From JANLYQ01 sp031365725 (GTDB lineage Bacteria > Actinomycetota > Actinomycetes > JACCUZ01): a stretch of 34,491 bases of DNA. Below are positions 8,207-15,787 of this stretch, one piece after another; position 1 is the first letter of the stretch; each line of letters starts with the position of its first letter. A program made the position numbers and the translations under genes. The notes beneath the pieces are model-generated. The model ran no database searches and was not told the DNA's origin. It saw nothing but the letters and a program-made list of their open reading frames with translations. Where the stretch lies: contig JANLYQ010000123.1 of the NCBI GenBank assembly GCA_031365725.1, forward strand, positions 1-34,491. Direction: 5' to 3'.

Positions 8207-9022
8207 GTGCGTCCTCCCCTTCTGGCTGCTGCCCTCGCCGGGCTGACCGCCCTGCTCGCTCTCGCCCCCGCGGCCCGAGCGTCGACCCCCGCACTGGTGG
8301 CCCCCTCGGCGCTGCCGCTGGCCGGACGCACGATCGCGATCGACCCGGGACACCAGCTGACCGAGACCGCGCACCCGCAGGCGATCAACCGCAAGGTGTG
8401 GGTGGGCTTCTGGAAGGTGTGCAACACCTCGGGAACGGCGACCAACGGTGGCTATCCCGAAGCCACCTTCACCTGGGCGACCTCCTTGGCGCTGAAGGCC
8501 GACCTTGAGGTGCTCGGCGCGCGGGTTCGCCTCACCCGTAGCAGCAACAGCCATCTCGATCCCAGTCCCTGCATCGACGCACGCGGCCGGTTCGGTGCGA
8601 AGGTCGGAGCCGATCTGGAGATCTCGTTGCACGGCGACGGTGCCGCGAGCCAGGTGCACGGCTTTTTCGTCATCAAGCCCGGGCTGCGCAGGGGATACAC
8701 CGACGACATCCTGCGCACGTCGAACGCACTCGCGTTGTCCGTGCGCTCGGGCCTCTCGGGCGCCGGCTTCCCGGTCTCGTCGTCGTACGGCGGGGACGGG
8801 TTGGACGTCCGGCGCGACCTCGGCACCCTCAACATGGCGGACGTGCCGACCGTGATGGTGGAGCTGGGCAACATGCGCAACGCCGGCGACGCCCGCTGCA
8901 TGACCAGCCCGAGGTGCCGCGGGAGATACGCTCAGGGTCTGGCCGACGGCGTGCGGTCCTACCTCGCCCGCCCGGCACAACCCAATCGGCTCGCTGGCTC
9001 GACGACGACGAAGGGCTCCTGA
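8207..9022 (+). CDS. Secreted N-acetylmuramoyl-L-alanine amidase (Amidase_3)
   Basis: A 271-residue zinc-dependent cell-wall amidase that cleaves the bond between muramic acid and the peptide stem. An N-terminal signal peptide (residues 1 to about 26, ending ...APAARAS) indicates export. The Amidase_3 metal and catalytic residues can be placed: His49 (AIDPGHQ), Glu85 (YPEATF), His142 (SLHGDG) and catalytic Glu219 (VMVELGN). There is no separate cell-wall-binding domain. GTG 8207 is preferred over ATG 8189 because it begins directly at the signal peptide and has a candidate -10 box six bases upstream. The DUF5302 gene begins three bases after its stop, so the two are likely co-transcribed. Confidence 0.9.
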   Translation: MRPPLLAAALAGLTALLALAPAARASTPALVAPSALPLAGRTIAIDPGHQLTETAHPQAINRKVWVGFWKVCNTSGTATNGGYPEATFTWATSLALKADLEVLGARVRLTRSSNSHLDPSPCIDARGRFGAKVGADLEISLHGDGAASQVHGFFVIKPGLRRGYTDDILRTSNALALSVRSGLSGAGFPVSSSYGGDGLDVRRDLGTLNMADVPTVMVELGNMRNAGDARCMTSPRCRGRYAQGLADGVRSYLARPAQPNRLAGSTTTKGS

Positions 9023-9025
9023 CTC

Positions 9026-9220
9026 ATGGTTGCGAAGCGCCCCCACGACTCGGCGAGCAAGCCCGAGAGCGATGTGCAGAAGCGCATGCGCGAGGTGCTC
9101 GACGCCAAGGCGGCAAAGGCCAAGACCGCGCACGGCGAGGACCACCTCGGTGGCCACGGTGTCGGTGCCTCGAGCAACGACGTCACCAAGCGGCAGTTCC
9201 GCCGCAAGTCCGGCGGCTGA
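9026..9220 (+). CDS. DUF5302 family small protein
   Basis: A 64-residue highly charged protein matching the actinobacterial DUF5302 pattern: a lysine/glutamate-rich helix (SDVQKRMREVLDAKAAKAK), a Gly/His-rich middle (HGEDHLGGHGVG), and a basic end KRQFRRKSGG. It has no hydrophobic segment or catalytic motif and is probably a largely disordered cytoplasmic protein. The family has no established function. Its ATG lies three bases after the amidase TGA with no clear ribosome site of its own, so translation is probably coupled to the amidase gene. Confidence 0.8.
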   Translation: MVAKRPHDSASKPESDVQKRMREVLDAKAAKAKTAHGEDHLGGHGVGASSNDVTKRQFRRKSGG

Positions 9221-9267
9221 CCGCACCCCTCGCAGTCGGTGGCCTAGACGCGACCCACGCCGACCAG

Positions 9268-10158
9268 TCAGGACACCGGGACCGGTTCGGGTTCGGAGCT
9301 CGGGGCGGCTGACGACCGGGTGGCCAGTACCGATCCGAGCAGGATCAGGCCGAACCCGAACGCCGTCGTCACCGTGAAGCGCTCGTGCAGCAGCAGCACC
9401 CCGAGCAGCACGGCGACGGCCGGGTTGACGTAGGTGATGACCGTCGAGCGGGTCGGCCCCACCTCAGCGATCAGGGCGAAGAACAGCAGAAACGCGGTCG
9501 CCGTGCATACCGCCGCAAGAGCTGCGACGGCACCCAGCACAGCGATGCCGGGAAGGCGCGACGGCGCCTGGGCCAGGCCGACCGGCAGGTAGACCGCGGC
9601 GGTCAGCGCCAACGAGACGGCGATGACCCCGAGCCCGGACAGGTGGGACAGCCAGCGGGACAGGATCAGTGGGCCGCTGGCGTAGCACACCGCGACCGCG
9701 GCCACGGCAAGCACGGCAAGCACGTCGCCCCCGCCGACCTCGAAGCCCACGAGAGCGGCGACGCCGGCCAGGCCGAGGCCGAGCCCCAGCCCGCGGCGAG
9801 TGTCCAGGCGGTCCTCGGCACCGGTGGCAAGCGCGAGGCTGGCGCCGACCAGCGGGACAGCGGCGACCAGAAGGCCGGTCAGCGAGCTCGACAGGCGCTG
9901 CTCGGCCAGACCGAGGAGCAGCCAGGGCACCATGATCTCGACCACGGCGAAGGCCACGAGGGCGATCCACGCGGCACGCAGCCCGGTCAGGCTTCCGCGG
10001 GCCACGGCGACGGGCAGCAGCAGGACTGTGGCGAGCAGCGTGCGGGCCAGCACCAGGGTGCTGGGCGCGATCTCGTCGACTGCCACCTTGATGAGCAGAT
10101 AGGGCAGACCCCAGATCACGCCCATCGCCGCGAACAGCAGCCAGCCCCGCCTGCTCAC
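9268..10158 (-). CDS. EamA/DMT family transporter
   Basis: A 296-residue drug/metabolite transporter of the EamA (RhaT-like) type with ten predicted helices in two homologous halves: first half from GWLLFAAMGVIWGLPYLLIKVAV, second from LAVAAVAVCYASGPLILSRWL. The characteristic end of the second repeat is visible (STVITYVNPAVAVLLGVLLLHERFT...GFGLILLGSVLAT). Such proteins export amino acids, purines or other metabolites; the substrate is unknown. Start GTG 10158 is set by a good ribosome site (GGAGG five bases upstream) and places the first helix near residue 5; an in-frame start at 10224 would add a hydrophilic stretch without homology. It is divergent from the adenylate kinase gene. Confidence 0.88.
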   Translation of the reverse strand: MSRRGWLLFAAMGVIWGLPYLLIKVAVDEIAPSTLVLARTLLATVLLLPVAVARGSLTGLRAAWIALVAFAVVEIMVPWLLLGLAEQRLSSSLTGLLVAAVPLVGASLALATGAEDRLDTRRGLGLGLGLAGVAALVGFEVGGGDVLAVLAVAAVAVCYASGPLILSRWLSHLSGLGVIAVSLALTAAVYLPVGLAQAPSRLPGIAVLGAVAALAAVCTATAFLLFFALIAEVGPTRSTVITYVNPAVAVLLGVLLLHERFTVTTAFGFGLILLGSVLATRSSAAPSSEPEPVPVS

Positions 10159-10325
10159 CAGTTCCTCCGACGTCCTCTGATGGTCGATGGTCTTGCCGAC
10201 GACCCGGGCCAGTGTGCCCCCCACGCGCTGACAGGGTGTCCGCCGGTTCGCCGAGGTGACAGGATCAATGCCCGGACCGCGCCGACCTGGCGCTCGTGGC
10301 CGAGGTCAGGGGAGGTGCGAGCGCG
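10159..10325. promoter_or_regulatory. Divergent intergenic region between EamA and adenylate kinase genes
   Basis: 167 bases containing the two outward ribosome sites (GGAGG for EamA; GGGAGGT at 10310-10316 for adk). I see no convincing -10 box, repeat or small gene here. Confidence 0.4.
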
Positions 10326-10937
10326 GTGCGACTGTTGCTGATCGGCGCTCCCGGGGCCGGTAAGGGGACCCAGGCGGTGCGGTTGGCCGAGCATTTCGGC
10401 ATCACCCACATCTCCAGCGGTGATCTCCTCCGCCAGCACGTCACCGACGGCACGACCTTCGGTCGGCAGGTGCAGGAGTTCGTCTCCCGCGGTGACCTGG
10501 TCCCCGATCACATGGTGCTGGACATGCTTCGCAAGCCGATCGTCGAGGCCAGCGCGCGCGGCGGCTATGTCCTCGACGGCTTCCCGCGCACCGTAGAGCA
10601 GGCCGAGATCGCCTACGAGACGGCCCGCGAGCTCGGCGTCGCAGTGCAGGTCGCGGCCTACCTCGAGGCCGGCCGCGACGAGCTGGTCCGGCGCCTGCTC
10701 GCACGGGGCCGGGGCAGCGACGACACCCAGGACGTGATCGAGCACCGCCTCGAGGTCTACGAGGCCAAGACCCGACCGATGATCGACTACTACGCCAACC
10801 GCGAGCGGCTCGTCACGGTCAACGGGGCACGCCCGCCGGACGAGGTCTCGTGGTCGCTGGTGGTGCAGCTGCAACGCCACCAGCGGGCGCTCCGCCGGCT
10901 CTCCGAGGCCGCGCTCGGCGGCGACACCTCGGCCTGA
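10326..10937 (+). CDS. adk: Adenylate kinase (short-LID form)
   Basis: A 203-residue nucleoside monophosphate kinase catalysing ATP + AMP to 2 ADP. Seen: P-loop LLLIGAPGAGKGTQA (residues 3-17), AMP-binding ISSGDLLRQHV, GYVLDGFPRT, the arginine of RRLLARGRGSDD followed directly by DVIEHRLEVYEAKTRPMIDYY. The LID between these is only a few residues, as in short adenylate kinases, and has no zinc cysteines. GTG 10326 is chosen for the GGGAGGT ribosome site nine bases upstream; GTG 10296 would add ten non-conserved residues. Most actinobacteria keep adk between secY and map in the ribosomal-protein region; neither neighbour is here, so this may be a second copy or a related nucleotide kinase. Confidence 0.82.
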   Translation: MRLLLIGAPGAGKGTQAVRLAEHFGITHISSGDLLRQHVTDGTTFGRQVQEFVSRGDLVPDHMVLDMLRKPIVEASARGGYVLDGFPRTVEQAEIAYETARELGVAVQVAAYLEAGRDELVRRLLARGRGSDDTQDVIEHRLEVYEAKTRPMIDYYANRERLVTVNGARPPDEVSWSLVVQLQRHQRALRRLSEAALGGDTSA

Positions 10938-10955
10938 GCCGTCGGTGGTGAGTCG

Positions 10956-11342
10956 TCAGAGCAGCGCGAGCAACGCCTGCCCGTAGGCCTCCGCGGCCTC
11001 GCTCCCCGTGAAGGCATCGAGATGACCGTGCAGCCGGACGGCGTACCCCTGCGGCGTGGTGCTGAGCCCGGCAAAGGCGTCACCGAGCAGGCAGCGGAGC
11101 TGGTCCTCGGCCGGCAGCCAGAGCACCTCGTCCAGCTCGAGGGAGTCCAGCGCCCACTCGGTCGTGCCGTTGAAGCGCACCACCGGCCCGCCCGGCATCT
11201 CGTGCACCTCGACGGTCATGTCCGACAGCACGAAGACCTGGCCGTCCATGTCGCGATCGGCCACGACCATGCGGTCACCAGACGCCGGTGTCCACGCCAG
11301 CCCGGCTGTCTTCAGGACGCGCGCGAGGGACACCGAGATCAC
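10956..11342 (-). CDS. Conserved actinobacterial ~130-aa protein (often labelled CpaE-like)
   Basis: A 128-residue soluble protein of a family widespread in actinomycetes. Family features: VSLARVLKTAGLAWTPASGDRMVVADRDMDGQVFVLSDM, then FNGTTEWALDSLELDEVLWLPAEDQLRCLLG, ending in a helix AEAYGQALLALL. Databases often call such proteins pilus assembly protein CpaE, but it has no ATPase motif and no size in common with CpaE, so the name is not supported. GTG 11342 is chosen because TACCGT lies exactly six bases upstream; ATG 11399 would add 19 non-conserved residues. It is convergent with adk and divergent from the MarR gene. Function unknown. Confidence 0.75.
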   Translation of the reverse strand: MISVSLARVLKTAGLAWTPASGDRMVVADRDMDGQVFVLSDMTVEVHEMPGGPVVRFNGTTEWALDSLELDEVLWLPAEDQLRCLLGDAFAGLSTTPQGYAVRLHGHLDAFTGSEAAEAYGQALLALL

Positions 11343-11348
11343 GCTGGC

Positions 11349-11354
11349 ACGGTA
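11349..11354 (-). promoter_or_regulatory. Leaderless -10 box for the CpaE-like gene
   Basis: On the minus strand TACCGT is separated from GTG 11342 by six bases and matches TANNNT. Confidence 0.55.
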
Positions 11355-11442
11355 ACCCGAGCCCCCGCCGACCGTCGCCGGTGGCTGTTGATCAGGCATG
11401 CACGCGCGCGGCCGCCGGGCCCTGCTCGTGACTCGACCTATT

Positions 11443-11486
11443 CCGATGTGTGTAGAATGCAAGTAGTTGACGCGAGGGCACATCGG
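11443..11486. promoter_or_regulatory. Inverted repeat flanking the -10 box of the MarR-MFS operon
   Basis: CCGATGTG (11443-11450) and CACATCGG (11479-11486) are perfect eight-base inverted arms separated by 28 bases. Between them lies TAGAAT (11453-11458), a good -10 box, in an unusually AT-rich patch for this window. An operator for the MarR regulator encoded just downstream is the natural reading, but it is an inference. Confidence 0.5.
11453..11458 (+). promoter_or_regulatory. Candidate -10 box, marR-MFS operon
   Basis: TAGAAT, with a weak TGACTC (11429-11434) 18 bases upstream as a possible -35. Transcription would start near 11465, giving a leader of roughly 95 bases before ATG 11559. 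Confidence 0.5.
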
Positions 11487-11558
11487 CCTGAGATCGCCTG
11501 GCGCGCGGCAGGGGCTGACCGGCAGCGGTAGGCCCGCGGGCAGAGGTGAGGTGACGAC

Positions 11559-12122
11559 ATGAGCGAGAGCGGGACGCAGGGCCACGCGGAGCCGCAGGGA
11601 CACCCCGATGCCGTACGCAGCGTCAGCGAGAACCTTGCTCGGTTGCACCGCGGCCTGTCCGGACTCAAGCACCAGATGACCGGCGGCCGACCGACCGCCG
11701 GCGACGGCGTGGAGTGGGCCGCGTTCGGACTGCTGGTGCATCTGGTCAAGGACGGCCCGCAGCGCAGCTCGGCGCTGGCCGACACCGCCTGCGTGGACCC
11801 CTCGACCGTCAGCCGGCAGGTGGCGCAGCTGGTAACCGCCGGGCTGGTCGAGCGCCAGTCCGACCCCGAGGACGGTCGCGCCAGCCTGCTGGTCGCGACC
11901 GCCCGCGGCGACGCGCTCTTTGCCGAGAAGCAGGCGCACCGGACGCAGCTGATGGGCGAGCTGCTGGGTGCCTGGCCCGACCGCGACCTGATCCAGCTCG
12001 CCGAGCTGCTCGACCGCCTCAACACCTCGATCGCCACCCATCGGGCCGCCATGTCCAACCCGCCGACCACCTCGCCCCCCTCGCTTGACACCCTCGAGCC
12101 CCTCGACCTGGAGTCCAGATGA
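11559..12122 (+). CDS. MarR family transcriptional regulator
   Basis: A 187-residue winged-helix regulator. The DNA-binding core is visible: VEWAAFGLLVHLVKDGPQRSSALADTACVDPSTVSRQVAQLVTAGLVERQSDPEDGRASLLVATARG, with recognition helix DPSTVSRQVAQLV and wing ERQSDPEDGRASLL. Long helices on both sides form the dimer interface. MarR proteins usually repress an adjacent efflux gene and let go when a small ligand binds. ATG 11559 is preceded by a GAGGTGAGG ribosome site. The stop overlaps the start of the MFS exporter by four bases (ATGA), so the two are one operon and the regulator most likely controls it through the inverted repeat at 11443-11486. The C-terminal ~25 residues (PPTTSPPS...) are a disordered tail. 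Confidence 0.9.
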   Translation: MSESGTQGHAEPQGHPDAVRSVSENLARLHRGLSGLKHQMTGGRPTAGDGVEWAAFGLLVHLVKDGPQRSSALADTACVDPSTVSRQVAQLVTAGLVERQSDPEDGRASLLVATARGDALFAEKQAHRTQLMGELLGAWPDRDLIQLAELLDRLNTSIATHRAAMSNPPTTSPPSLDTLEPLDLESR

Positions 12123-13828
12123 CCGCCACCCCTTCCACCGCGTCCGGGTCCGCCACCCGTCCCGCGCCGGGCGCGCCCTCGGGCGAGCTCAGCCACCGGC
12201 AGATCCTGACGATCATGTCCGGCCTGATGGCCGGCATGTTCCTCGCGGCGCTCGACCAGACCATCGTGGCCACCTCGATCCGCACCATCGCCGACGACCT
12301 CCAGGGTCTGTCGGTGCAGGCGTGGGTCACCACGGCGTACCTCATCACGGCCACGATCAGCACGCCGCTCTACGGCAAGCTCTCGGACCTCTACGGTCGA
12401 CGACCGTTCTTCCTCGCCGCCATTTCGATCTTCGTCCTCGGGTCGGCCATGAGCGGCTTCGCCACCTCGATGACCCAGCTGGCGGCCTTCCGGGCCTTCC
12501 AGGGCCTCGGCGCCGGTGGTCTGTTCTCGCTGGCTCTGACCATCATCGGGGACATCGTGCCGCCGCGGGAGCGGGCGAAGTACCAGGGCTACTTCCTCGC
12601 GGTGTTCGGCACCTCGAGCGTCCTCGGCCCCGTCGTCGGGGGCTTCCTGGCCGGCCAGTCGAGCATCCTGGGCGTCACCGGATGGCGATGGGTCTTCCTC
12701 GTCAACGTGCCGGTCGGCGCGGTGGCGCTGTTCCTGGTGATGCGCAGCCTGCACCTGCCGCACACCCGTCGCGAGCATCGCATCGACTACCCCGGTGCAC
12801 TCGCTCTCGTCGTTGGTCTCGTGCCACTCCTGATCGTGGCTGAGCAGGGTCGCTCCTGGGGCTGGACCTCGGGCAGTGCCTTCGCCTGCTACGTCGTCGG
12901 AGCGCTCGGGGTCATCGGCTTCCTGCTGGCCGAGCGGCGCATCGGCGACGACGCGCTGATCCCGCTGCGGCTGTTCCGTGGTCGCACCTTCGCCCTCGGG
13001 TCGCTGCTGAACTTCATCATCGGCATGGGCATGTTCGGCGGACTCGCGTCGCTGCCGCTGTATCTGCAGATCGTCAAGGGGGTCAGCCCCACGACCGCAG
13101 GTCTGCTGCTGCTGCCGCTGACCGCGGGCATCATGTTCGGCTCCATCCTGTCCGGCCAGGTGATCTCTCGCACCGAGCGCTACAAGAAGTTCCCGATCAT
13201 GGGAGCGGCTCTGCTGGTGATCGCCCTCGCCGGTCTCAGCCGGATCGGCGTCGACACCTCCCTCGCGGTGACGATGACCCTGGCCGGGATCTTCGGTGTC
13301 GGGCTCGGCTTCAACATGCAGCCGCTGACCCTGGCCGTGCAGAACGCCGTCCCGCCGCAGGACATGGGGGTGGCGACCTCGTCGGCCACCTTCTTCCGGC
13401 AGATGGGCGGCACGTTGGGCACCGCCGTCTTCCTGTCGGTGCTCTTCTCCACCGTCGGCGGAAAGATCGCGGAGGCCTTCCGCTCCGACGCGGCGACGCC
13501 TGCCTTCCGGGCCGCCCTCAAGGACCCGAAGGTGCTCGCCGACCCGACGAACAACACGATCGTCCAGGCCATTGCCAGCGGCAGGGGCCTGCCCAAGGGG
13601 TCGTTGGACGACACCTCCTTCCTCAAGCACCTGGACCCGCGGCTGGCTCGGCCGTTCCTGCAGGGCTTCAGCCAGTCGATGGATCTCGTGTTCGGGTCCG
13701 CCGCGCTGGTGCTCGTGGTTGCGCTCGTCGTGGTGTTCTTCCTGCCGGAGGAGAAGTTGCGGACCCAATCGGGCATCGAGGCTCGTCGTCAGCAGGACGC
13801 CGAGGCGGCAGCCGCAGCGACCGGCTGA
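12119..13828 (+). CDS. DHA2-family MFS multidrug exporter (EmrB/QacA type, 14 TM)
   Basis: A 569-residue proton-coupled drug exporter. DHA2 hallmarks: motif D1 near the start (LMAGMFLAALDQTIVATSIRTIADDL), motif A (GKLSDLYGRRPFF), motif C-like helix 5 (FGTSSVLGPVVGGFLAG), and GWRWVFLVNVPVGAVAL after it. A loop of about 65 residues near the C-terminus (AEAFRSDAATPAFRAALKDPKV...LARPFLQGF) precedes the last helix and is normal for this subfamily. It is translated by coupling to the MarR gene. The likely role is efflux of toxic organic compounds sensed by the MarR regulator; the substrate is unknown. Confidence 0.93.
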   Translation: MTATPSTASGSATRPAPGAPSGELSHRQILTIMSGLMAGMFLAALDQTIVATSIRTIADDLQGLSVQAWVTTAYLITATISTPLYGKLSDLYGRRPFFLAAISIFVLGSAMSGFATSMTQLAAFRAFQGLGAGGLFSLALTIIGDIVPPRERAKYQGYFLAVFGTSSVLGPVVGGFLAGQSSILGVTGWRWVFLVNVPVGAVALFLVMRSLHLPHTRREHRIDYPGALALVVGLVPLLIVAEQGRSWGWTSGSAFACYVVGALGVIGFLLAERRIGDDALIPLRLFRGRTFALGSLLNFIIGMGMFGGLASLPLYLQIVKGVSPTTAGLLLLPLTAGIMFGSILSGQVISRTERYKKFPIMGAALLVIALAGLSRIGVDTSLAVTMTLAGIFGVGLGFNMQPLTLAVQNAVPPQDMGVATSSATFFRQMGGTLGTAVFLSVLFSTVGGKIAEAFRSDAATPAFRAALKDPKVLADPTNNTIVQAIASGRGLPKGSLDDTSFLKHLDPRLARPFLQGFSQSMDLVFGSAALVLVVALVVVFFLPEEKLRTQSGIEARRQQDAEAAAAATG

Positions 13829-13857
13829 ACCACTCGGCGATTCGCCGGGTCGATGAC

Positions 13858-13879
13858 TCAGCGGCTCAGCGGCTCAGCG
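13858..13879. repeat. 8-bp tandem repeat at the end of the ATPase gene
   Basis: TCAGCGGC is repeated twice plus a partial third copy. On the minus strand it gives three successive TGA triplets, the first of which is the stop of the ATPase gene. Confidence 0.6.
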
Positions 13880-14251
13880 CAGGACGAACCACACGTGCTT
13901 GCCGTCGGCGTCCCGCTCGACGCCCCACTCGTCGGACATGGCATCGACGAGCGCCAGGCCGCGACCGTTCTCGTCCCCTCGAGCAGCATCGCGCGGGGTG
14001 GGCAGCTGTGGTGACCCGTCGCGCACCCGCACCTGAAGTGCGGCCTCGGTGCAGTCGACTGCCACGACCAATGGTGGTCCACCATGCAGCACCGAATTGG
14101 TCACCAGCTCGCTGACCAGCAGCACCGCGTCCTCCACGACCTCAGCGTGGTGCTCCTGGCACCCGGTGTCCCGCAGGAACGCCCGGGCGTGACTGGGTGC
14201 CTCGTGCGAGACCGGGAGCTCACGCTCGGCGCGCGGCGTGTTCGAGCACAT
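13874..14251 (-). CDS. ATP-binding protein, RsbW-like anti-sigma (HATPase_c)
   Basis: A 125-residue single-domain GHKL ATPase of the anti-sigma/serine-kinase type common in actinomycetes. The N box (LLVSELVTNSVLHGG, about residues 45-59) with its Asn and the G1/G2 region (RVRDGSPQLPTPRD...GRGLALVDAMSDEWGVE) are clear. Relatives bind sigma factors and phosphorylate anti-anti-sigma factors; the partner is not in this window. ATG 14251 follows a GGAAGGA ribosome site at normal distance; upstream in-frame codons are not conserved. Four cysteines (two near the start and in RDTGCQEHH, one in VDCTEAA) are of unknown relevance. It lies 107 bases downstream of the glycerate kinase gene on the same strand. 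Confidence 0.85.
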   Translation of the reverse strand: MCSNTPRAERELPVSHEAPSHARAFLRDTGCQEHHAEVVEDAVLLVSELVTNSVLHGGPPLVVAVDCTEAALQVRVRDGSPQLPTPRDAARGDENGRGLALVDAMSDEWGVERDADGKHVWFVLR

Positions 14252-14358
14252 GGCGATCCTTCCGTAGGGACGTCGACACGGGAGAACGGGGGGGCACGCA
14301 GAAAGGTGACATGGAGGAGCATCTGACAGCGACGACGTGATGAGCCGGGACAACACCA

Positions 14359-15612
14359 TCACTGATGTCCTGTGCCCGGTCGGCGCGGCGGTGAACCGCC
14401 GACCAGCGTGAGGAAGGGCACGATCTTCTCGGCGGCCAGAGCGCGCAGTCTCGGCGCGGCTTCCCGCTGCGCTCGCTCGCCGTCCGTGGCGTCAGTGCCG
14501 TCCGTGCCGTCCGTGCCGTCCGTCAGGCCGTACGCCGGCAGCCTGGCTGCCCAGCCGGGTGCGGCAGCGTCCAGACCGCGACGATCCACCCGGCCGGCCA
14601 GCATCAGCACCGGGACTCCCGCGACTGCGGCCCGGCGGGCCACCGCAACCGGTGCCTTGCCGCGCAGGCTCTGCGCGTCGAACGACCCCTCGCCGGTGAC
14701 CACCACGTCGGCGTGGCGGAGTGCGGCGGGCAGCCCCAGCAGGTCCAGCAGGAGCTCGGCCCCGGCGACCGGTCGCGCGCCGAGCAGACCGACGGCACCG
14801 CCGGCCGTGCCACCGGCTGCCCCTGCACCGGTCGCGGCGTCGAGGTCGACACCGAGATCGCGCAGGGCCACCACGTGCAGTCGGCCGAGCGCAGCGTCGA
14901 GCAGCAGCACGTCGGCCGGCCCGGCTCCCTTCTGCGGCCCGAACACCTGCGCGGCCCCGGTCGGACCGGTCAGCGGGTTGTCGACGTCGCTGGTGACCAG
15001 CAGATCGACTGCGTGCAGCCGAGGATCGAGCCCCGACACCACGATCCGCTCGAGACCAGCGAGGGCGGCACCGCCGGGTGCCAGGTCACGCCCTCCCGCG
15101 TCGAGGAAGCGCACGCCGAGAGCGGCAGCCAGGCCACTGCCGCCGTCGGTGCTGGCGCTGCCCCCGAGACACAGCACCAGCACCTCGACGTCGAGGTCGA
15201 GTGCGGCTCGGACCAGGTCTCCCATGCCCTCGGTCGAGGACTGTCGCGCTGTCGCGGCGGTCGGGCCGGGCGGGGGAAGGCGGGTGAGGCCGCAGGCCTC
15301 GGCGAGGTCCACCACTGCTGTGCGGCGCCCGGTCCACCCGACCGCGGGCGAGCAGACGAACCCGGCCGGACCCCGGATGCCCGTCGGCCCCGGCACGACC
15401 CGCTCGAGGCGGTCCCAGCCGACCCCGGCAAGCACCGCCACGGTCCCTTCGCCGCCGTCAGCGACAGGGAGCAGGTCGACGACGACCGTGCATCCGCGAG
15501 CCGCAGCGGCATCGGCCACCCCAGCCCCGATCGCCGCCGCGGCTTCTCGTGCCGTCAGGCTGCCGGTGAACGAGTCGGGCGCCACCAGCACCCGGCACCG
15601 CCCCTCTGCCAT
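14359..15612 (-). CDS. Glycerate kinase (GarK/GlxK family)
   Basis: A 417-residue glycerate kinase phosphorylating D-glycerate with ATP to 2- or 3-phosphoglycerate. Family features: VLVAPDSFTGSLTAREAAAAIGAGV at the start, DLLPVADGGEGTV, LCLGGSASTDGGSGLAAALG, VTSDVDNPLTGPTGAAQVFGPQKGA, and VVTGEGSFDAQSLRGKAPVAVA. It is some 35 residues longer than usual because of an Ala/Gly-rich insertion (TGAGAAGGTAGG) and a TDG tandem repeat near the C-terminus encoded by 9-bp repeats. ATG 15612 has a GAGGAAGGA ribosome site; the frame upstream is a shadow over the YaaA promoter. It is divergent from yaaA. Confidence 0.92.
   Translation of the reverse strand: MAEGRCRVLVAPDSFTGSLTAREAAAAIGAGVADAAAARGCTVVVDLLPVADGGEGTVAVLAGVGWDRLERVVPGPTGIRGPAGFVCSPAVGWTGRRTAVVDLAEACGLTRLPPPGPTAATARQSSTEGMGDLVRAALDLDVEVLVLCLGGSASTDGGSGLAAALGVRFLDAGGRDLAPGGAALAGLERIVVSGLDPRLHAVDLLVTSDVDNPLTGPTGAAQVFGPQKGAGPADVLLLDAALGRLHVVALRDLGVDLDAATGAGAAGGTAGGAVGLLGARPVAGAELLLDLLGLPAALRHADVVVTGEGSFDAQSLRGKAPVAVARRAAVAGVPVLMLAGRVDRRGLDAAAPGWAARLPAYGLTDGTDGTDGTDATDGERAQREAAPRLRALAAEKIVPFLTLVGGSPPRRPGTGHQ
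14481..14525. repeat. 9-bp tandem repeat encoding TDG units
   Basis: Five head-to-tail copies of CGTCCGTGC with few mismatches lie inside the glycerate kinase gene. On the coding strand they give five TD(G/A) units. The repeat length is a multiple of three, so copy-number change would keep the frame. Confidence 0.85.
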
Positions 15613-15773
15613 CCGGTGTCCTTCCTCAGCGGGGGTCGGCACGCACCCCGGTGCGGATGCCTTCGGCCACCCCTGTCCTCCTGTGCCAGCACGCGTGTCC
15701 TCGCCCGTCCGCGGGCCCCACCAGCGTGCTCGGCAGGCTAGGGGCAGGTACGTCCGGCGTCGACCACTATGGA

Positions 15774-15779
15774 TAGCGT
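15774..15779 (+). promoter_or_regulatory. Candidate leaderless -10 box for yaaA
   Basis: TAGCGT ends eight bases before GTG 15788; there is no ribosome site in between. Confidence 0.5.
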
Positions 15780-15787
15780 CGCGCTCC

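Noticed and set aside
11457..11531. Possible 24-codon upstream ORF in the MarR leader
   Set aside because: Its ATG overlaps the -10 box TAGAAT, so it would not be on the transcript from that promoter, and no ribosome site is seen.
14372..15787. Long plus-strand open frame upstream of and in frame with yaaA
   Set aside because: Ser/Arg/Pro-rich shadow of the glycerate kinase gene; YaaA homology begins exactly at GTG 15788.
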